64,000 nucleotides of DNA, from assembly GCF_008298035.1 (NCBI RefSeq), contig NZ_CP042910.1:3239001-3303000 (forward strand). The letters run 5' to 3'. This DNA is from Gimesia maris. GTDB lineage: Bacteria; Planctomycetota; Planctomycetia; Planctomycetales; Planctomycetaceae. Each line of letters starts with the position of its first letter. The first letter of the stretch is position 1. The position numbers were made by a program, and so were the translations under genes. Below, piece by piece: positions 8,478-16,944 of the stretch. The notes beneath the pieces are model-generated. The model was given only the letters and a program-made list of their open reading frames with translations. It was not told the DNA's origin and made no database searches.

Positions 8478-9347
8478 ATGCATAAATCCGGAGTAATCCT
8501 GGTCTGGTTCGTCGCCATTGCAACAGTGGGGGCAGTTCTTTTGACATCCAAAATGCTGGATGTCCGGGGAAGCTGGCTCAGAGTTGTTGAGAAGAATAAA
8601 ACTCAGATTCAGAAGAACGCGTCAGAAATCGAAGCCAAAGAAAAAGAGCGTGAAAAACTTCTTGGCGAACTGACTCGGACCATGCTGGGCTGGGATCGTT
8701 ACTGGGATGCTGAAGCAAATGTTAATCCTCAAACAGGAGAGGTCGGGGTCCGGCTGAATGGAAATCAGACGCTGGGAGGGCCTGACATGTCAGATGCAGC
8801 AGCAGCTTCACAGGTTTTCTATGCGTTCCAGCCTGACTCTACCAAACCGGGAGGCTCCAGTTTTGTCGGTGCTTTCCGTTTCACTCCCAATAGTCGGAAT
8901 TCGCTGGAACTGGTGAACCCTCCTTTACCCGGAGAAGTCGTTACCTGGAAAAGTGGCCCCTGGCGGTTCAGGGAACTGGTGCCTCTGAATTATATGAACA
9001 CGCTGAGAAACCTGCGGGATGAACTGGTGCAAGACGCAGAGGAGTTCAAGTTAACGCAGGGGCGATTACAGGATCTGAATCGTCTACTGGCGGCTGCGAA
9101 AGAGCGACTGGAAGCCCGCGTGAGTGAACTGATCGGTTCTGATACGGCACCACAAGATGAACTTCTGCCTGTCGAACTCCGTAAAGGGCTGGTCGCTGGT
9201 CTGGAAGAAGAAGAACAGGAACGAAATCAGGAATTTGCTGAAACAGATCAATTGCGACGTGATCTGATTAAGATTTACCAGAAACAACTGGAACTGATTG
9301 ATGAAGTGAGTAAACTCAGCAATCAGCTCCCCAAACCCAAATCATGA
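8478..9347 (+). CDS. Coiled-coil membrane-anchored protein, unknown
   Basis: 289 residues. An N-terminal hydrophobic helix (GVILVWFVAIATVGAVLLTSK) is followed by a long charged segment with heptad character (NKTQIQKNASEIEAKEKEREKLLGEL). A compact middle domain (~65-170) follows, with GWDRYWDAEANVNPQTGEVGVRLNG. A second helical, coiled-coil half (~175-289) ends in KLSNQLPKPKS. One membrane pass with a large soluble coiled-coil part suggests an envelope scaffold or assembly factor, but the family is unknown to me. The ribosome site is weak (CAAGG). It sits 105 bases upstream of the rhomboid protease on the same strand. Confidence 0.75.
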   Translation: MHKSGVILVWFVAIATVGAVLLTSKMLDVRGSWLRVVEKNKTQIQKNASEIEAKEKEREKLLGELTRTMLGWDRYWDAEANVNPQTGEVGVRLNGNQTLGGPDMSDAAAASQVFYAFQPDSTKPGGSSFVGAFRFTPNSRNSLELVNPPLPGEVVTWKSGPWRFRELVPLNYMNTLRNLRDELVQDAEEFKLTQGRLQDLNRLLAAAKERLEARVSELIGSDTAPQDELLPVELRKGLVAGLEEEEQERNQEFAETDQLRRDLIKIYQKQLELIDEVSKLSNQLPKPKS

Positions 9348-9452
9348 TCACTGATGAGTGGGAGTGAGTTCACGCTACACCAGCATGGATGGCAGGCGTC
9401 TCCTCTGCAGACGTCCGGAATTACGAACTGACACATAAGGATAAGTTGGGCA

Positions 9453-10307
9453 ATGGGGATTGAGAGCCGGGATTACCTGCGGCATGAAAGTGGTGGTGGG
9501 GGGAATTACCGCTCATTTGGCGCGTCCTCTGGTGGCTGGGCCATTAAATATATCCTGATTGCGAACATCGCTGTCTTTCTGGTTGAATGGGGCGCGCCAA
9601 CCATTCTCAATTATCTGGCGCTCGATCGAGAATCGTTCTTTTCCAGTTTTCAGATCTGGCGCCTGCTGACCTATGGTTTCTGTCACTCGCTGAAGGTCCC
9701 TACGCATATTATTTTCAATATGTTTGTGCTCTGGATGTTCGGGCGTGCTGTGGAACCGATTCTGGGTTCCCGTGAGTTTCTCACCTTCTATCTCTCTGCA
9801 ATCGTCATCAGCGGGCTGTGTCATATCGGGATCAGTCCCAATCCGGTGATCGGTGCTTCAGGTGGAGTAATGGCGGTGGTCTTTCTGACGGCCATGTACT
9901 TCCCGCGTATGACGGTTCTCCTGTTTTTTGTGATACCCATCGAATTACGCTGGCTGGCCGTATTATATGCCGCCGTCGATCTGTTTGGATTTATCAATCC
10001 CGGTGGTGACGCTGTCGCGCACTTTGCTCACCTGGGAGGAGCTGCTTTTGGAGTGGCTTATAAATATTATGGCTGGAATCTGACTCGGCAGTTCGACAGT
10101 AAATGGAGCCGTTTTCAGGTAAACCGCTCTGCCAGAAAAAAGAAACTCCGGGTTTTTACTGAGGAAGACTCTCACCTTTCCAAGGCAAGCCTTGATGAGC
10201 GAGTAGACGCGATTCTGGAGAAAATCAGTCGGGAGGGCGAAGCCAGTCTGACTGATCAGGAACGGACTCTGCTCAAAGAAGCCAGCAACAAGTATAAAAA
10301 GAAGTGA
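9453..10307 (+). CDS. Rhomboid family intramembrane serine protease
   Basis: Cleaves membrane proteins within the bilayer. Six or so hydrophobic helices run from residue ~30 to ~210. The catalytic serine lies in GASGGVMAVVF and the catalytic histidine in AHFAHLGGAAFG, the expected GxSG and HxxG dyad. The early helix loop WRLLTYGFCH matches the conserved WR loop. A basic cytoplasmic linker (RSARKKKLRVF) leads into a short C-terminal helical domain (ILEKISREGEASLTDQER), which is also found at the end of the truncated protein at the start of the window. Its substrate is unknown. Confidence 0.92.
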   Translation: MGIESRDYLRHESGGGGNYRSFGASSGGWAIKYILIANIAVFLVEWGAPTILNYLALDRESFFSSFQIWRLLTYGFCHSLKVPTHIIFNMFVLWMFGRAVEPILGSREFLTFYLSAIVISGLCHIGISPNPVIGASGGVMAVVFLTAMYFPRMTVLLFFVIPIELRWLAVLYAAVDLFGFINPGGDAVAHFAHLGGAAFGVAYKYYGWNLTRQFDSKWSRFQVNRSARKKKLRVFTEEDSHLSKASLDERVDAILEKISREGEASLTDQERTLLKEASNKYKKK

Positions 10308-10383
10308 TGGTTAAGCGCCGCTTTGTTTTCTGTCAGGATGATCAGTCAACAAACTGAGTCTAATTGGAGTCCGGGTAACAACT

Positions 10384-11007
10384 ATGTCGCAAACCCATTT
10401 TCAAGAGCTGATTCAACGCACGCGTGCTGGAGATCAGGCTGCTGAAAATGAACTGCTGCAGAAATGCCGTGCCTATATATCACTGATTGCCCGGGCACAA
10501 ATCGAAGGCTGGATGCGTACGAAGGTTGATGCATCCGATCTGGTGCAACAGACATTACTGGAGGCACATCAGGGGCTGGCGCGGTTCAAAGGGGAAACCG
10601 AAGCCGAATGGCTGGGTTGGCTGCGGGGTATTCTGAAACATAATACGCTGGATTTTGCCAGACAATTTCAGGGAGCAGCCAAACGGGATGTGAAGCGGGA
10701 GTTTTCATTCGATCAGTATGGAACTGCAGATTCACGCTCGACTGCTCAGAAATGGGAGATGAAAGATTCAACGGAAACTCCCAGTCGAATTCTGATGAAT
10801 CGCGAGCAGGAAATTCTGATGGCGGAAGCGGTTTCTGAACTACCTGAAGATTATCAGGAAGTGATTATGCTGCGGAATCTGCAACGGCTTTCTTTTAAAC
10901 AGGTCGCGGAAAGGATGAACCGCAGCCCGGGCGCTGTCCAGATGCTCTGGCTCAGGGCGTTAAACCAGCTGCAGGAGCGTCTGGAGCATCCTGAAGAACG
11001 GAAATGA
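10384..11007 (+). CDS. ECF-type RNA polymerase sigma factor
   Basis: 207 residues. Sigma region 2 spans ~5-90 (LIQRTRAGDQAAENELL; VDASDLVQQTLLEAH; EWLGWLRGILKHNTLDFAR). Region 4 spans ~140-195 (LPEDYQEVIMLRNLQRLSFKQVAERM, then the helix-turn-helix SPGAVQMLWLRALNQL). The DASDLVQQT motif is typical of planctomycete ECF factors. The gene lies 39 bases upstream of a Ser/Thr kinase, an arrangement found repeatedly in Planctomycetes. The kinase may therefore control the sigma factor by phosphorylation; this is inference. No anti-sigma factor is adjacent. Confidence 0.92.
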   Translation: MSQTHFQELIQRTRAGDQAAENELLQKCRAYISLIARAQIEGWMRTKVDASDLVQQTLLEAHQGLARFKGETEAEWLGWLRGILKHNTLDFARQFQGAAKRDVKREFSFDQYGTADSRSTAQKWEMKDSTETPSRILMNREQEILMAEAVSELPEDYQEVIMLRNLQRLSFKQVAERMNRSPGAVQMLWLRALNQLQERLEHPEERK

Positions 11008-11046
11008 TTTTCTGTAGTGAACGGGTTATAGAGAGAGTGTAAAACC

Positions 11047-12735
11047 GTGAGTAACGAGCAGGATCAAACATCTGAGTCCGTGATTGAAGTGCTGAATCAA
11101 TATGTGGACTATCTGCAGAACAGTGATCAGGAAAGCTGTCATAGTTTGCAGTCTATTAATCCGGAATTAAAACCTCTGATGGTATGTCTGGATTCGCTTG
11201 AGCATCTGGCCCCCAGCAGAGAAGAAAGCGATCACTTAGCAGAGTCTCTGGGACCTGACGACGCCACGCTGATCCATTCTGCTGAGAGTTCTCGACGGAC
11301 AGCTCCAACTGAAGTGACGGAATTCGGCAACTATGAACTGCTGGAGGAGCTCGGGCGTGGCGGTATGGGAATTGTCTATAAAGCCCGCCAGAAAGACTTG
11401 AACCGGATCGTTGCCTTAAAAACAATATTAGGTCATCAGTTTGCATCAGAAGAACAGGTCCGCCGGTTTTACCAGGAGGCCCGGGCGGCGGGACGGCTGC
11501 AGCATGCCAATATCATTTCCATTCATGAAGTCGGTCAGCATCTGGGGCAGCATTACTTCACGATGGATTACATTTCGGGAGGCTCGTTAGCGAATACCAG
11601 ACCAGGCTTTCTGAATCAAGGCACTGACCGGGATTATTACCAGATCGCTTCGCTGATGCAGCAGGTTGTCAAAGCCGTTGATTGTTTGCATTCCCAGGAG
11701 ATTGTCCATCGTGATCTGAAGCCATCGAACATCCTGATTGATGATCAGGGAGTGGCCTACGTAACCGATTTTGGACTTGCGAAAGTTTTTGCGTCTCACC
11801 AGCCTGGTGATGAACGCGAAGCACAAACTCAGAGTGGAATGATTATTGGTACCCCAGGTTACATGTCCCCCGAGCAGGCGGCGGGGCAGTTGGATGAAAT
11901 TTCTACACGCAGCGATATTTTCAGCCTGGGGATCATATTATATGAGCTGCTGACGGGAGTTTCTCCTTTTAAGCAACAGAGCCCGCTGGAATCGCTGGTA
12001 GCAGTGATTGAAGGAGAACCTCCCCTGCCTCGGATACAGAATGTGAACATCCCCGGACCTCTGGAGCTGATCTGCCTGAAATGTCTTGAAAAAGATCCGG
12101 CAGATCGCTACCAGACAGCCCGGGAACTGGCGGAAGATCTGGAGCGGTTTATCGCGGGGGATCCCGTCCTGGCGCAGCCTGCAAACCTCAGGCAACAGTT
12201 CCAGCGCTGGTTCCGCAGGCAGCCGGCGCTGGTATCACGTCTCTCTGCGATCGGGCTGGCGAGTGGAATTATTCAGACCGTGTATTCGACTCAAGGGGTC
12301 GATTTCAATTACCATCTGAAGATCATGACTCTGTTTGCACTCTGGGCCACACTGGCTCTGTTTTTCCAATGGGGGCTGGATCATCTCAATAATAAAATTA
12401 AAGTCCGTTTCTGCTGGTCGGCCGCTGATGTATCACTGTTAACCGGGTTACTGGTTCTTGCAGATGCACCGATCGGAATATTATTGATTGGCTATCCCAT
12501 GTTAATCGTTTCAGCCGGTCTGTTTTTCTATGTGCGACTGGTATTATTTACCACGGTACTTTCGCTGCTGGCGGTCACTGTACTCGTACTGGTCAGGCCC
12601 GAACTGTCTGTGCTATGGCAGTATCCTGTGATATACAGCATGGTGCTGGCGATCCTGGGATTGATCACGGCATATCAGATCTACCGAGTGAGGGTTCTCA
12701 GCCGTTATTACGAATTGAAGCGACCGGAACGGTAG
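11047..12735 (+). CDS. Membrane Ser/Thr protein kinase
   Basis: The kinase domain spans ~97-360. The P-loop is ELGRGGMGIVYKA, the catalytic lysine is in VALKTI, the catalytic loop is HRDLKPSN, the metal loop is DFGLAKVF, and GTPGYMSPEQ is the APE-equivalent. A ~95-residue N-terminal segment precedes it. The last ~170 residues hold several hydrophobic helices (for example LLIGYPMLIVSAGLFFY), so the kinase is anchored at its C-terminus. This differs from PknB-type kinases with a single helix and PASTA repeats. The start is GTG after GAGAG. It directly follows the ECF sigma gene and is probably co-transcribed with it. All active-site residues are intact. Confidence 0.92.
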   Translation: MSNEQDQTSESVIEVLNQYVDYLQNSDQESCHSLQSINPELKPLMVCLDSLEHLAPSREESDHLAESLGPDDATLIHSAESSRRTAPTEVTEFGNYELLEELGRGGMGIVYKARQKDLNRIVALKTILGHQFASEEQVRRFYQEARAAGRLQHANIISIHEVGQHLGQHYFTMDYISGGSLANTRPGFLNQGTDRDYYQIASLMQQVVKAVDCLHSQEIVHRDLKPSNILIDDQGVAYVTDFGLAKVFASHQPGDEREAQTQSGMIIGTPGYMSPEQAAGQLDEISTRSDIFSLGIILYELLTGVSPFKQQSPLESLVAVIEGEPPLPRIQNVNIPGPLELICLKCLEKDPADRYQTARELAEDLERFIAGDPVLAQPANLRQQFQRWFRRQPALVSRLSAIGLASGIIQTVYSTQGVDFNYHLKIMTLFALWATLALFFQWGLDHLNNKIKVRFCWSAADVSLLTGLLVLADAPIGILLIGYPMLIVSAGLFFYVRLVLFTTVLSLLAVTVLVLVRPELSVLWQYPVIYSMVLAILGLITAYQIYRVRVLSRYYELKRPER

Positions 12736-12748
12736 GATTGTGCTCTGT

Positions 12749-13852
12749 TCAAGCGGCGCTGGAGTCCCGTTGTGCAGCCTGGCTTGAGATCAGTCGGTAC
12801 AGCGCCTGCCAGGCTCGAGTGACTTCCAGTTCGTCCATGCAGCACAAATTTTGTGGACCCCGTTTAGGGCAGCGTTTCTGGTAACTGGCAGCGCAATCAA
12901 CGTTCGTGGAGACAAGTTCGTGTTGATCTCCCGGAGGTCCCGAGCGTCGTGCACTCGTGCAGGTGAAGATCCCTGTGACGGGAGTTCCCAGTCCTGCAGC
13001 AAGATGCATAGGTCCGGAATCATTGGTGAGTAAATAATCTGTTTCCATTAATACGGCAGCTAACTGCTTCAGTGTCGTCTGCCCTGCCAGGTTGAGGACA
13101 CGTCCTGTCGGCACAAATTTATGCAGCAGTTGTTCGATCTGGCTGGTCAATGGACGTTCTTCGGCAGTGCCTACCAGAACGATGTTACAGCGAAAGTGGC
13201 GGATTGCTTTAGCACCGACGGCAGCAAAACTTTCCGGCGGCCAGCGTTTGGTGATCCATTGTGCCCCGGCATGAATAGCCAGAGTGGGACAGGACCGCTC
13301 TCCGGTAGAAAGTGTCTTCCGCGCCCAGGCTTTGTCTTGATCGCTGATATAAATCCTTGTTTCCCTGCTGGTTTCTTCAGTCTTAAAGGCATCTGCCACA
13401 TTCCAGTACTTCTGATAGGCGGGGACAGAGCGACTCGTTTCTGGAATCGTCATGTTATAAGCCAGATGAGAACCCTCACGAGCAGCTTCAATTCCAATCC
13501 GCCAGCGGGCGCGTGTGGCAGCGGTCATAATTCCGGTTCTCATCAATCCCTGCAGATCGAGAACGAGATCAAACTGGCGCTGTTTCAGGTCTTTCAGGAA
13601 ACCCCACCAGTAGGGGACAGAACTGCGTCTGCTGAAAGGGATGATTTCATCAAGGCAGGGATGACCTTCCAGCAGATTTGCAAAACTGTCACGAATCACC
13701 CAGGAGATCTGAGCATCAGGAAATCTTGCTTTGAGCACAGGTAAAATGGGGAGTGTCTGAACGACATCTCCCAGTGCGCTGGGTTTGATCAGGCAGATGC
13801 GACTGGCTTTGATCTGATTCGTGAGAGACAAAATATTATGCTGTGAACTCAT
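12749..13852 (-). CDS. Glycosyltransferase family 9 (heptosyltransferase-like)
   Basis: Probably transfers a heptose or related sugar from a nucleotide donor onto a lipid or polysaccharide acceptor. The N-terminal Rossmann domain starts ICLIKPSALGDVVQTLPIL, the typical GT9 opening. The donor-binding domain holds LLTNDSGPMHLAAGLGTPVTGIF, the signature of ADP-heptose:LPS transferases. A Cys-rich region near the C-terminus (CAASYQKRCPKRGPQNLCC) is common in this family. A longer frame begins at 13927, but its extra 25 residues do not look like the family. Neither start has a good ribosome site. A 12-bp palindrome (AATTGATCAATT, 13860-13871) sits just ahead of the chosen start. Confidence 0.88.
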   Translation of the reverse strand: MSSQHNILSLTNQIKASRICLIKPSALGDVVQTLPILPVLKARFPDAQISWVIRDSFANLLEGHPCLDEIIPFSRRSSVPYWWGFLKDLKQRQFDLVLDLQGLMRTGIMTAATRARWRIGIEAAREGSHLAYNMTIPETSRSVPAYQKYWNVADAFKTEETSRETRIYISDQDKAWARKTLSTGERSCPTLAIHAGAQWITKRWPPESFAAVGAKAIRHFRCNIVLVGTAEERPLTSQIEQLLHKFVPTGRVLNLAGQTTLKQLAAVLMETDYLLTNDSGPMHLAAGLGTPVTGIFTCTSARRSGPPGDQHELVSTNVDCAASYQKRCPKRGPQNLCCMDELEVTRAWQALYRLISSQAAQRDSSAA

Positions 13853-14142
13853 CGATATAAATTGATCAATTGATTTTACAGGTGAGTAATAGAGGTACAG
13901 AGCCAAAGCCAACAGGCGCGGCATCATACTGGCAGATGTGGAATTGTGGCAAGATCAGCTTTCATAACCTTGATTCGTATCCCAGGCGTTGTACATGCAT
14001 TGGTTCATCAAAAAATACAAAAACCAGCTGTTTTTTGAAAATCTGCGAAACCAAATTACCTTAAGTTGGTTTGATCTGATGTAAAATGAATCTACTGCAG
14101 AAAATTAAAATCTGTTTGTTTCAAACTTGAGGAGAGAGATTG

Positions 14143-14766
14143 ATGAATATCAAACCAGTATTGATAATCGCTTTTGTTCTGGGAGTGGTCAGTTTTTCAG
14201 GAGCTTCCAGCTCACAGGCAGCAGACGGAAAAAAAGGGGAACGGCCGAATCGTGAAGAAATCCTCAAAAAGTTCGACAAAGACGGTGATGGAAAATTGAG
14301 TGAAGCAGAACGATCTGCGGCACGTGAAGCTCGTGCAAATAAAGGGGGAAAAGGTCCGGGAGGTAAAGGAAAACCTGGGTTTAACCGGGAAGAGTTTCTT
14401 AAAAAATTCGACAAGAATGGGGATGGGAAACTGGATGAAACCGAACGTAAGGCAGCCCAGGCAGCTCGTGGGAAAATGGGACAAAAGGGCCCACGGATGA
14501 GTCGCGAAGAAATGGTCAAAAAGTTTGATAAAGATGGCGACGGAAAATTGAGTGAAGCGGAACGCCAGGAAGCCCGCAAATCGATGGGTGGAAGACCGGG
14601 AATGAATCGGGAAGAGCTGATGAAAAAGTTCGATACGAACGGAGACGGCAAACTTGATGAAACGGAACGTCAGGCAGCCAGAGCAGCCATGGCGAAAAAC
14701 CGTGGAAACAAAGGCGCTGGCAAAGGTCCTAAAGGGGCCCGCGGCAAAAAGAAGAAGTTAAACTGA
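14143..14766 (+). CDS. Secreted EF-hand protein with four calcium loops
   Basis: A signal peptide is clear (NIKPVLIIAFVLGVVSFSG, ending near SQAA). Four canonical EF-hand loops follow at residues 45-56, 90-101, 129-140 and 164-175: DKDGDGKLSEAE, DKNGDGKLDETE, DKDGDGKLSEAE and DTNGDGKLDETE. Each is preceded by (N/S)REE(I/F/M/L)-(L/V/M)KKF. The linkers are rich in Gly, Lys and Arg, and the C-terminus is strongly basic (GARGKKKKLN). The alternating sequence of the loops suggests duplication of a two-hand unit. It should bind calcium outside the cytoplasm; its partner is unknown. The ATG follows GAGGAGAG, a strong ribosome site. Confidence 0.85.
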   Translation: MNIKPVLIIAFVLGVVSFSGASSSQAADGKKGERPNREEILKKFDKDGDGKLSEAERSAAREARANKGGKGPGGKGKPGFNREEFLKKFDKNGDGKLDETERKAAQAARGKMGQKGPRMSREEMVKKFDKDGDGKLSEAERQEARKSMGGRPGMNREELMKKFDTNGDGKLDETERQAARAAMAKNRGNKGAGKGPKGARGKKKKLN

Positions 14767-14820
14767 TCAGTTCGTCAAACATGACTGTGGTTCCACTGAC
14801 TTAACAGTGATGTGAACGAA

Positions 14821-14855
14821 AAAGCCGGCTGAACGGGATTCAGTCGGCTTTTTTT
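14821..14855. terminator. Bidirectional terminator
   Basis: An AAAGCCGGCTGAA / TTCAGTCGGCTTT hairpin around CGGGA, with an A-run before and seven Ts after. It lies between the convergent EF-hand gene and fabI and has the right form to stop transcription from both sides. Confidence 0.85.
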
Positions 14856-14861
14856 AATGGA

Positions 14862-15659
14862 TCAGGGATCTTCGGAAACGATTTCTTTATCAAAATAATT
14901 TGTACCCATGCCTGCATCGATAACGATGCCCTGCGAATTGATTCCTGAGGAACGGGGGCTGAGCAGGAAGGCGACCGTATTGGCGACTTCACTGGTCTGG
15001 ACGGCTGATTTTCGAAGTGTGGCCTTTTCTGCGAACAGATAGCTGTCAACATATCCAGGGATGCCGGCTGAAGCGGATGTCTTGAGTAAGCCCGGGCAGA
15101 CTGCATTGAACCGCACCCGGGAGAAGTTGGAAAACGACTTCGCCAGAAAACAGATGGAAGAATCCAGGGCTGCTTTCACAGGAGCCATATAGCCATAGTT
15201 CTCGGCAGCCATCCGCGTCGTCGAGATAGATATTGTCACGACACTCCCCTGCTCCGGATCGAGTAGATCCTTGAAGGCATTGGAAAGTGCGGTCAATGAA
15301 AAGCAGGAAATGTCAACTGCCTGCAGAAAGGCGGCACGGGGAGTTTCATGAAACGGTAGCCAGCCTGCTGAATAGTCTGCAAACGCAATCGAGTGTACCA
15401 GCCCGTGAATCACATCATATTTCTGGCCAATTTCTGTCGCCAGCTGGTCAATCTGTTCCTGATGTTCCACATCACAGACATAGATCGAAGCTTCAACTGA
15501 CAGTTTTAACAGGGATTCCTTCCGTGCTTCAGAACGCACAACATAAATGACTTCAGCCCCTGCCTGCTCCAGTACCTTACCAGTCTGCCATGCCACGCTT
15601 TTTCGGTTGGCGACTCCAAAAACCAGTATTCGTTTACCTGCCAGTTGCAAAAAATCCAT
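14862..15659 (-). CDS. fabI: Enoyl-ACP reductase (NADH), FabI type
   Basis: Reduces the enoyl-ACP double bond in the last step of each fatty-acid elongation cycle. A short-chain dehydrogenase fold opens with [18 protein letters not shown], the FabI form of the cofactor motif. [11 protein letters not shown] matches the strand-4 region. The catalytic pair appears as YGYMAPVK (Tyr-x6-Lys), the FabI spacing rather than Tyr-x3-Lys. Length (265 aa) is usual. The ATG is preceded by GGAAGAAG. It stands alone with its own terminator, away from other fab genes. Confidence 0.92.
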   Translation of the reverse strand: MDFLQLAGKRILVFGVANRKSVAWQTGKVLEQAGAEVIYVVRSEARKESLLKLSVEASIYVCDVEHQEQIDQLATEIGQKYDVIHGLVHSIAFADYSAGWLPFHETPRAAFLQAVDISCFSLTALSNAFKDLLDPEQGSVVTISISTTRMAAENYGYMAPVKAALDSSICFLAKSFSNFSRVRFNAVCPGLLKTSASAGIPGYVDSYLFAEKATLRKSAVQTSEVANTVAFLLSPRSSGINSQGIVIDAGMGTNYFDKEIVSEDP

Positions 15660-15852
15660 TTACTTCTTCCAGAGAGCGATTTATCTAAACAAAACCCGAT
15701 TCAATGAGGGTTACTCTGACAAATTTTCTTTTTTTTCGCAATGTGGAAGGGATTGTCACTCTCAGATAAGTCCTGATTCGCAATAATGAAAATGCTTTCA
15801 TCTGATATGAGAATCCCGTCAGGTTCATTTCTGCTTGCTGAAGGTCGTTTCC

Positions 15853-16890
15853 ATGTTCAAGTCGCGTGCTTCAATGAAATCTCTGTCGCTGCTGTGTCGT
15901 TCGTTAAGTACGATGCTGGAGTCGGGGGTTTCGATCGTCAAATCATTTCAGCTGGCAGGGAAAAAACTGGGTGATCATCGTCTGCAGCAGTCCGTGAATG
16001 ATATTGTGATGGAATTGAAATCAGGGAATGACGTGACCTCCGCCCTGCAGAAACAGGGGAATTATTATCCGGAACTGATGGTGAATATGATCAGTGTCGC
16101 CGAACAGAGTGGTGGTCTGCCGGAGGTTTTGAAGGCACTGGCGGAACATTATGATAACCTGGTACAGATGCGGAAAAATTTCCTGCGAATGATTGCCTGG
16201 CCGGTCTTTCAGTTTGTGGTAGCCCTGCTGGTAATCGCGTTAATGATCCTGATCCTGGGATTAATTGCTCAGGGAGGTGCCGCGATTGATGTATTGGGTC
16301 TTGGTTTATCGGGACCTTCCGGAGCCATGATCTGGCTGACCTGTACTTTCGGTTCACTGTTTGCGCTCTATGTTCTATATCAGATTCTGGACCGGATGTT
16401 CGGTGGGAAACGCTATTTCCACCATCTGTTTCTGAAAATTCCCGTCCTGGGGAATTGCATGCGTTCTTTTGCGATCGCCCGGTTTTCCTGGGCATTTGCT
16501 CTGACCCAGCAGGCGGGTATGAATATCCTCGATTCCCTGGAGGCCAGTCTGAAAGCAACGGGTAATGGCGCCTTTATCGCAGCGATTCCCCAGGTCAATG
16601 CAGCCATCAATGACGGTGAGCATCTGGCTGATGCACTGGCCGAAACTCGTTTATTTACAGAAGAGTACATCCATATGGTGGATGTCGGAGAAACATCGGG
16701 TACGGTACCGGAAACGCTGGAGAGATTAAGTCCGCAGTTTCAGCAGGATGCCCAGCGAAGCCTGACTGCTTTAGCTGCTGTTTTCGGCTGGCTGGTATGG
16801 GCCTTAGTGGCTGCATTTATCATCTTTGTTGTCTTCCGCATCGCTTTCTGGTATCTGGGGATATTGAATGATGCGCTCAAGCAGGTTTAA
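15853..16890 (+). CDS. Type II secretion/type IV pilus F-like inner membrane protein
   Basis: Two GspF-type domains are present. The first (~5-125) has LCRSLSTMLESGVSIVKSF and ends before a long hydrophobic helix (FQFVVALLVIALMILILGLI). The second (~205-320) has FSWAFALTQQAGMNILDSLEA and VGETSGTVPETLERL, followed by two more helices. This is the duplicated layout of GspF/PilC, slightly short at 345 residues. It would be the platform protein of a secretion or pilus machine, but no ATPase, secretin or pseudopilin gene is adjacent. A TTG 18 bases upstream is an alternative start. The gap to tgt is only 54 bases, so it may lead the tgt-yajC-secDF operon. Confidence 0.88.
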   Translation: MFKSRASMKSLSLLCRSLSTMLESGVSIVKSFQLAGKKLGDHRLQQSVNDIVMELKSGNDVTSALQKQGNYYPELMVNMISVAEQSGGLPEVLKALAEHYDNLVQMRKNFLRMIAWPVFQFVVALLVIALMILILGLIAQGGAAIDVLGLGLSGPSGAMIWLTCTFGSLFALYVLYQILDRMFGGKRYFHHLFLKIPVLGNCMRSFAIARFSWAFALTQQAGMNILDSLEASLKATGNGAFIAAIPQVNAAINDGEHLADALAETRLFTEEYIHMVDVGETSGTVPETLERLSPQFQQDAQRSLTALAAVFGWLVWALVAAFIIFVVFRIAFWYLGILNDALKQV

Positions 16891-16944
16891 GGACTGCCCG
16901 GGCGACGAATTGATTCGATTCTTCTAGTAAACAGAAATACTCTC

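Noticed and set aside
13853-13927. Upstream extension of the GT9 glycosyltransferase
   Set aside because: The added residues do not match the family and no ribosome site supports them, although the shorter start is not strong either.
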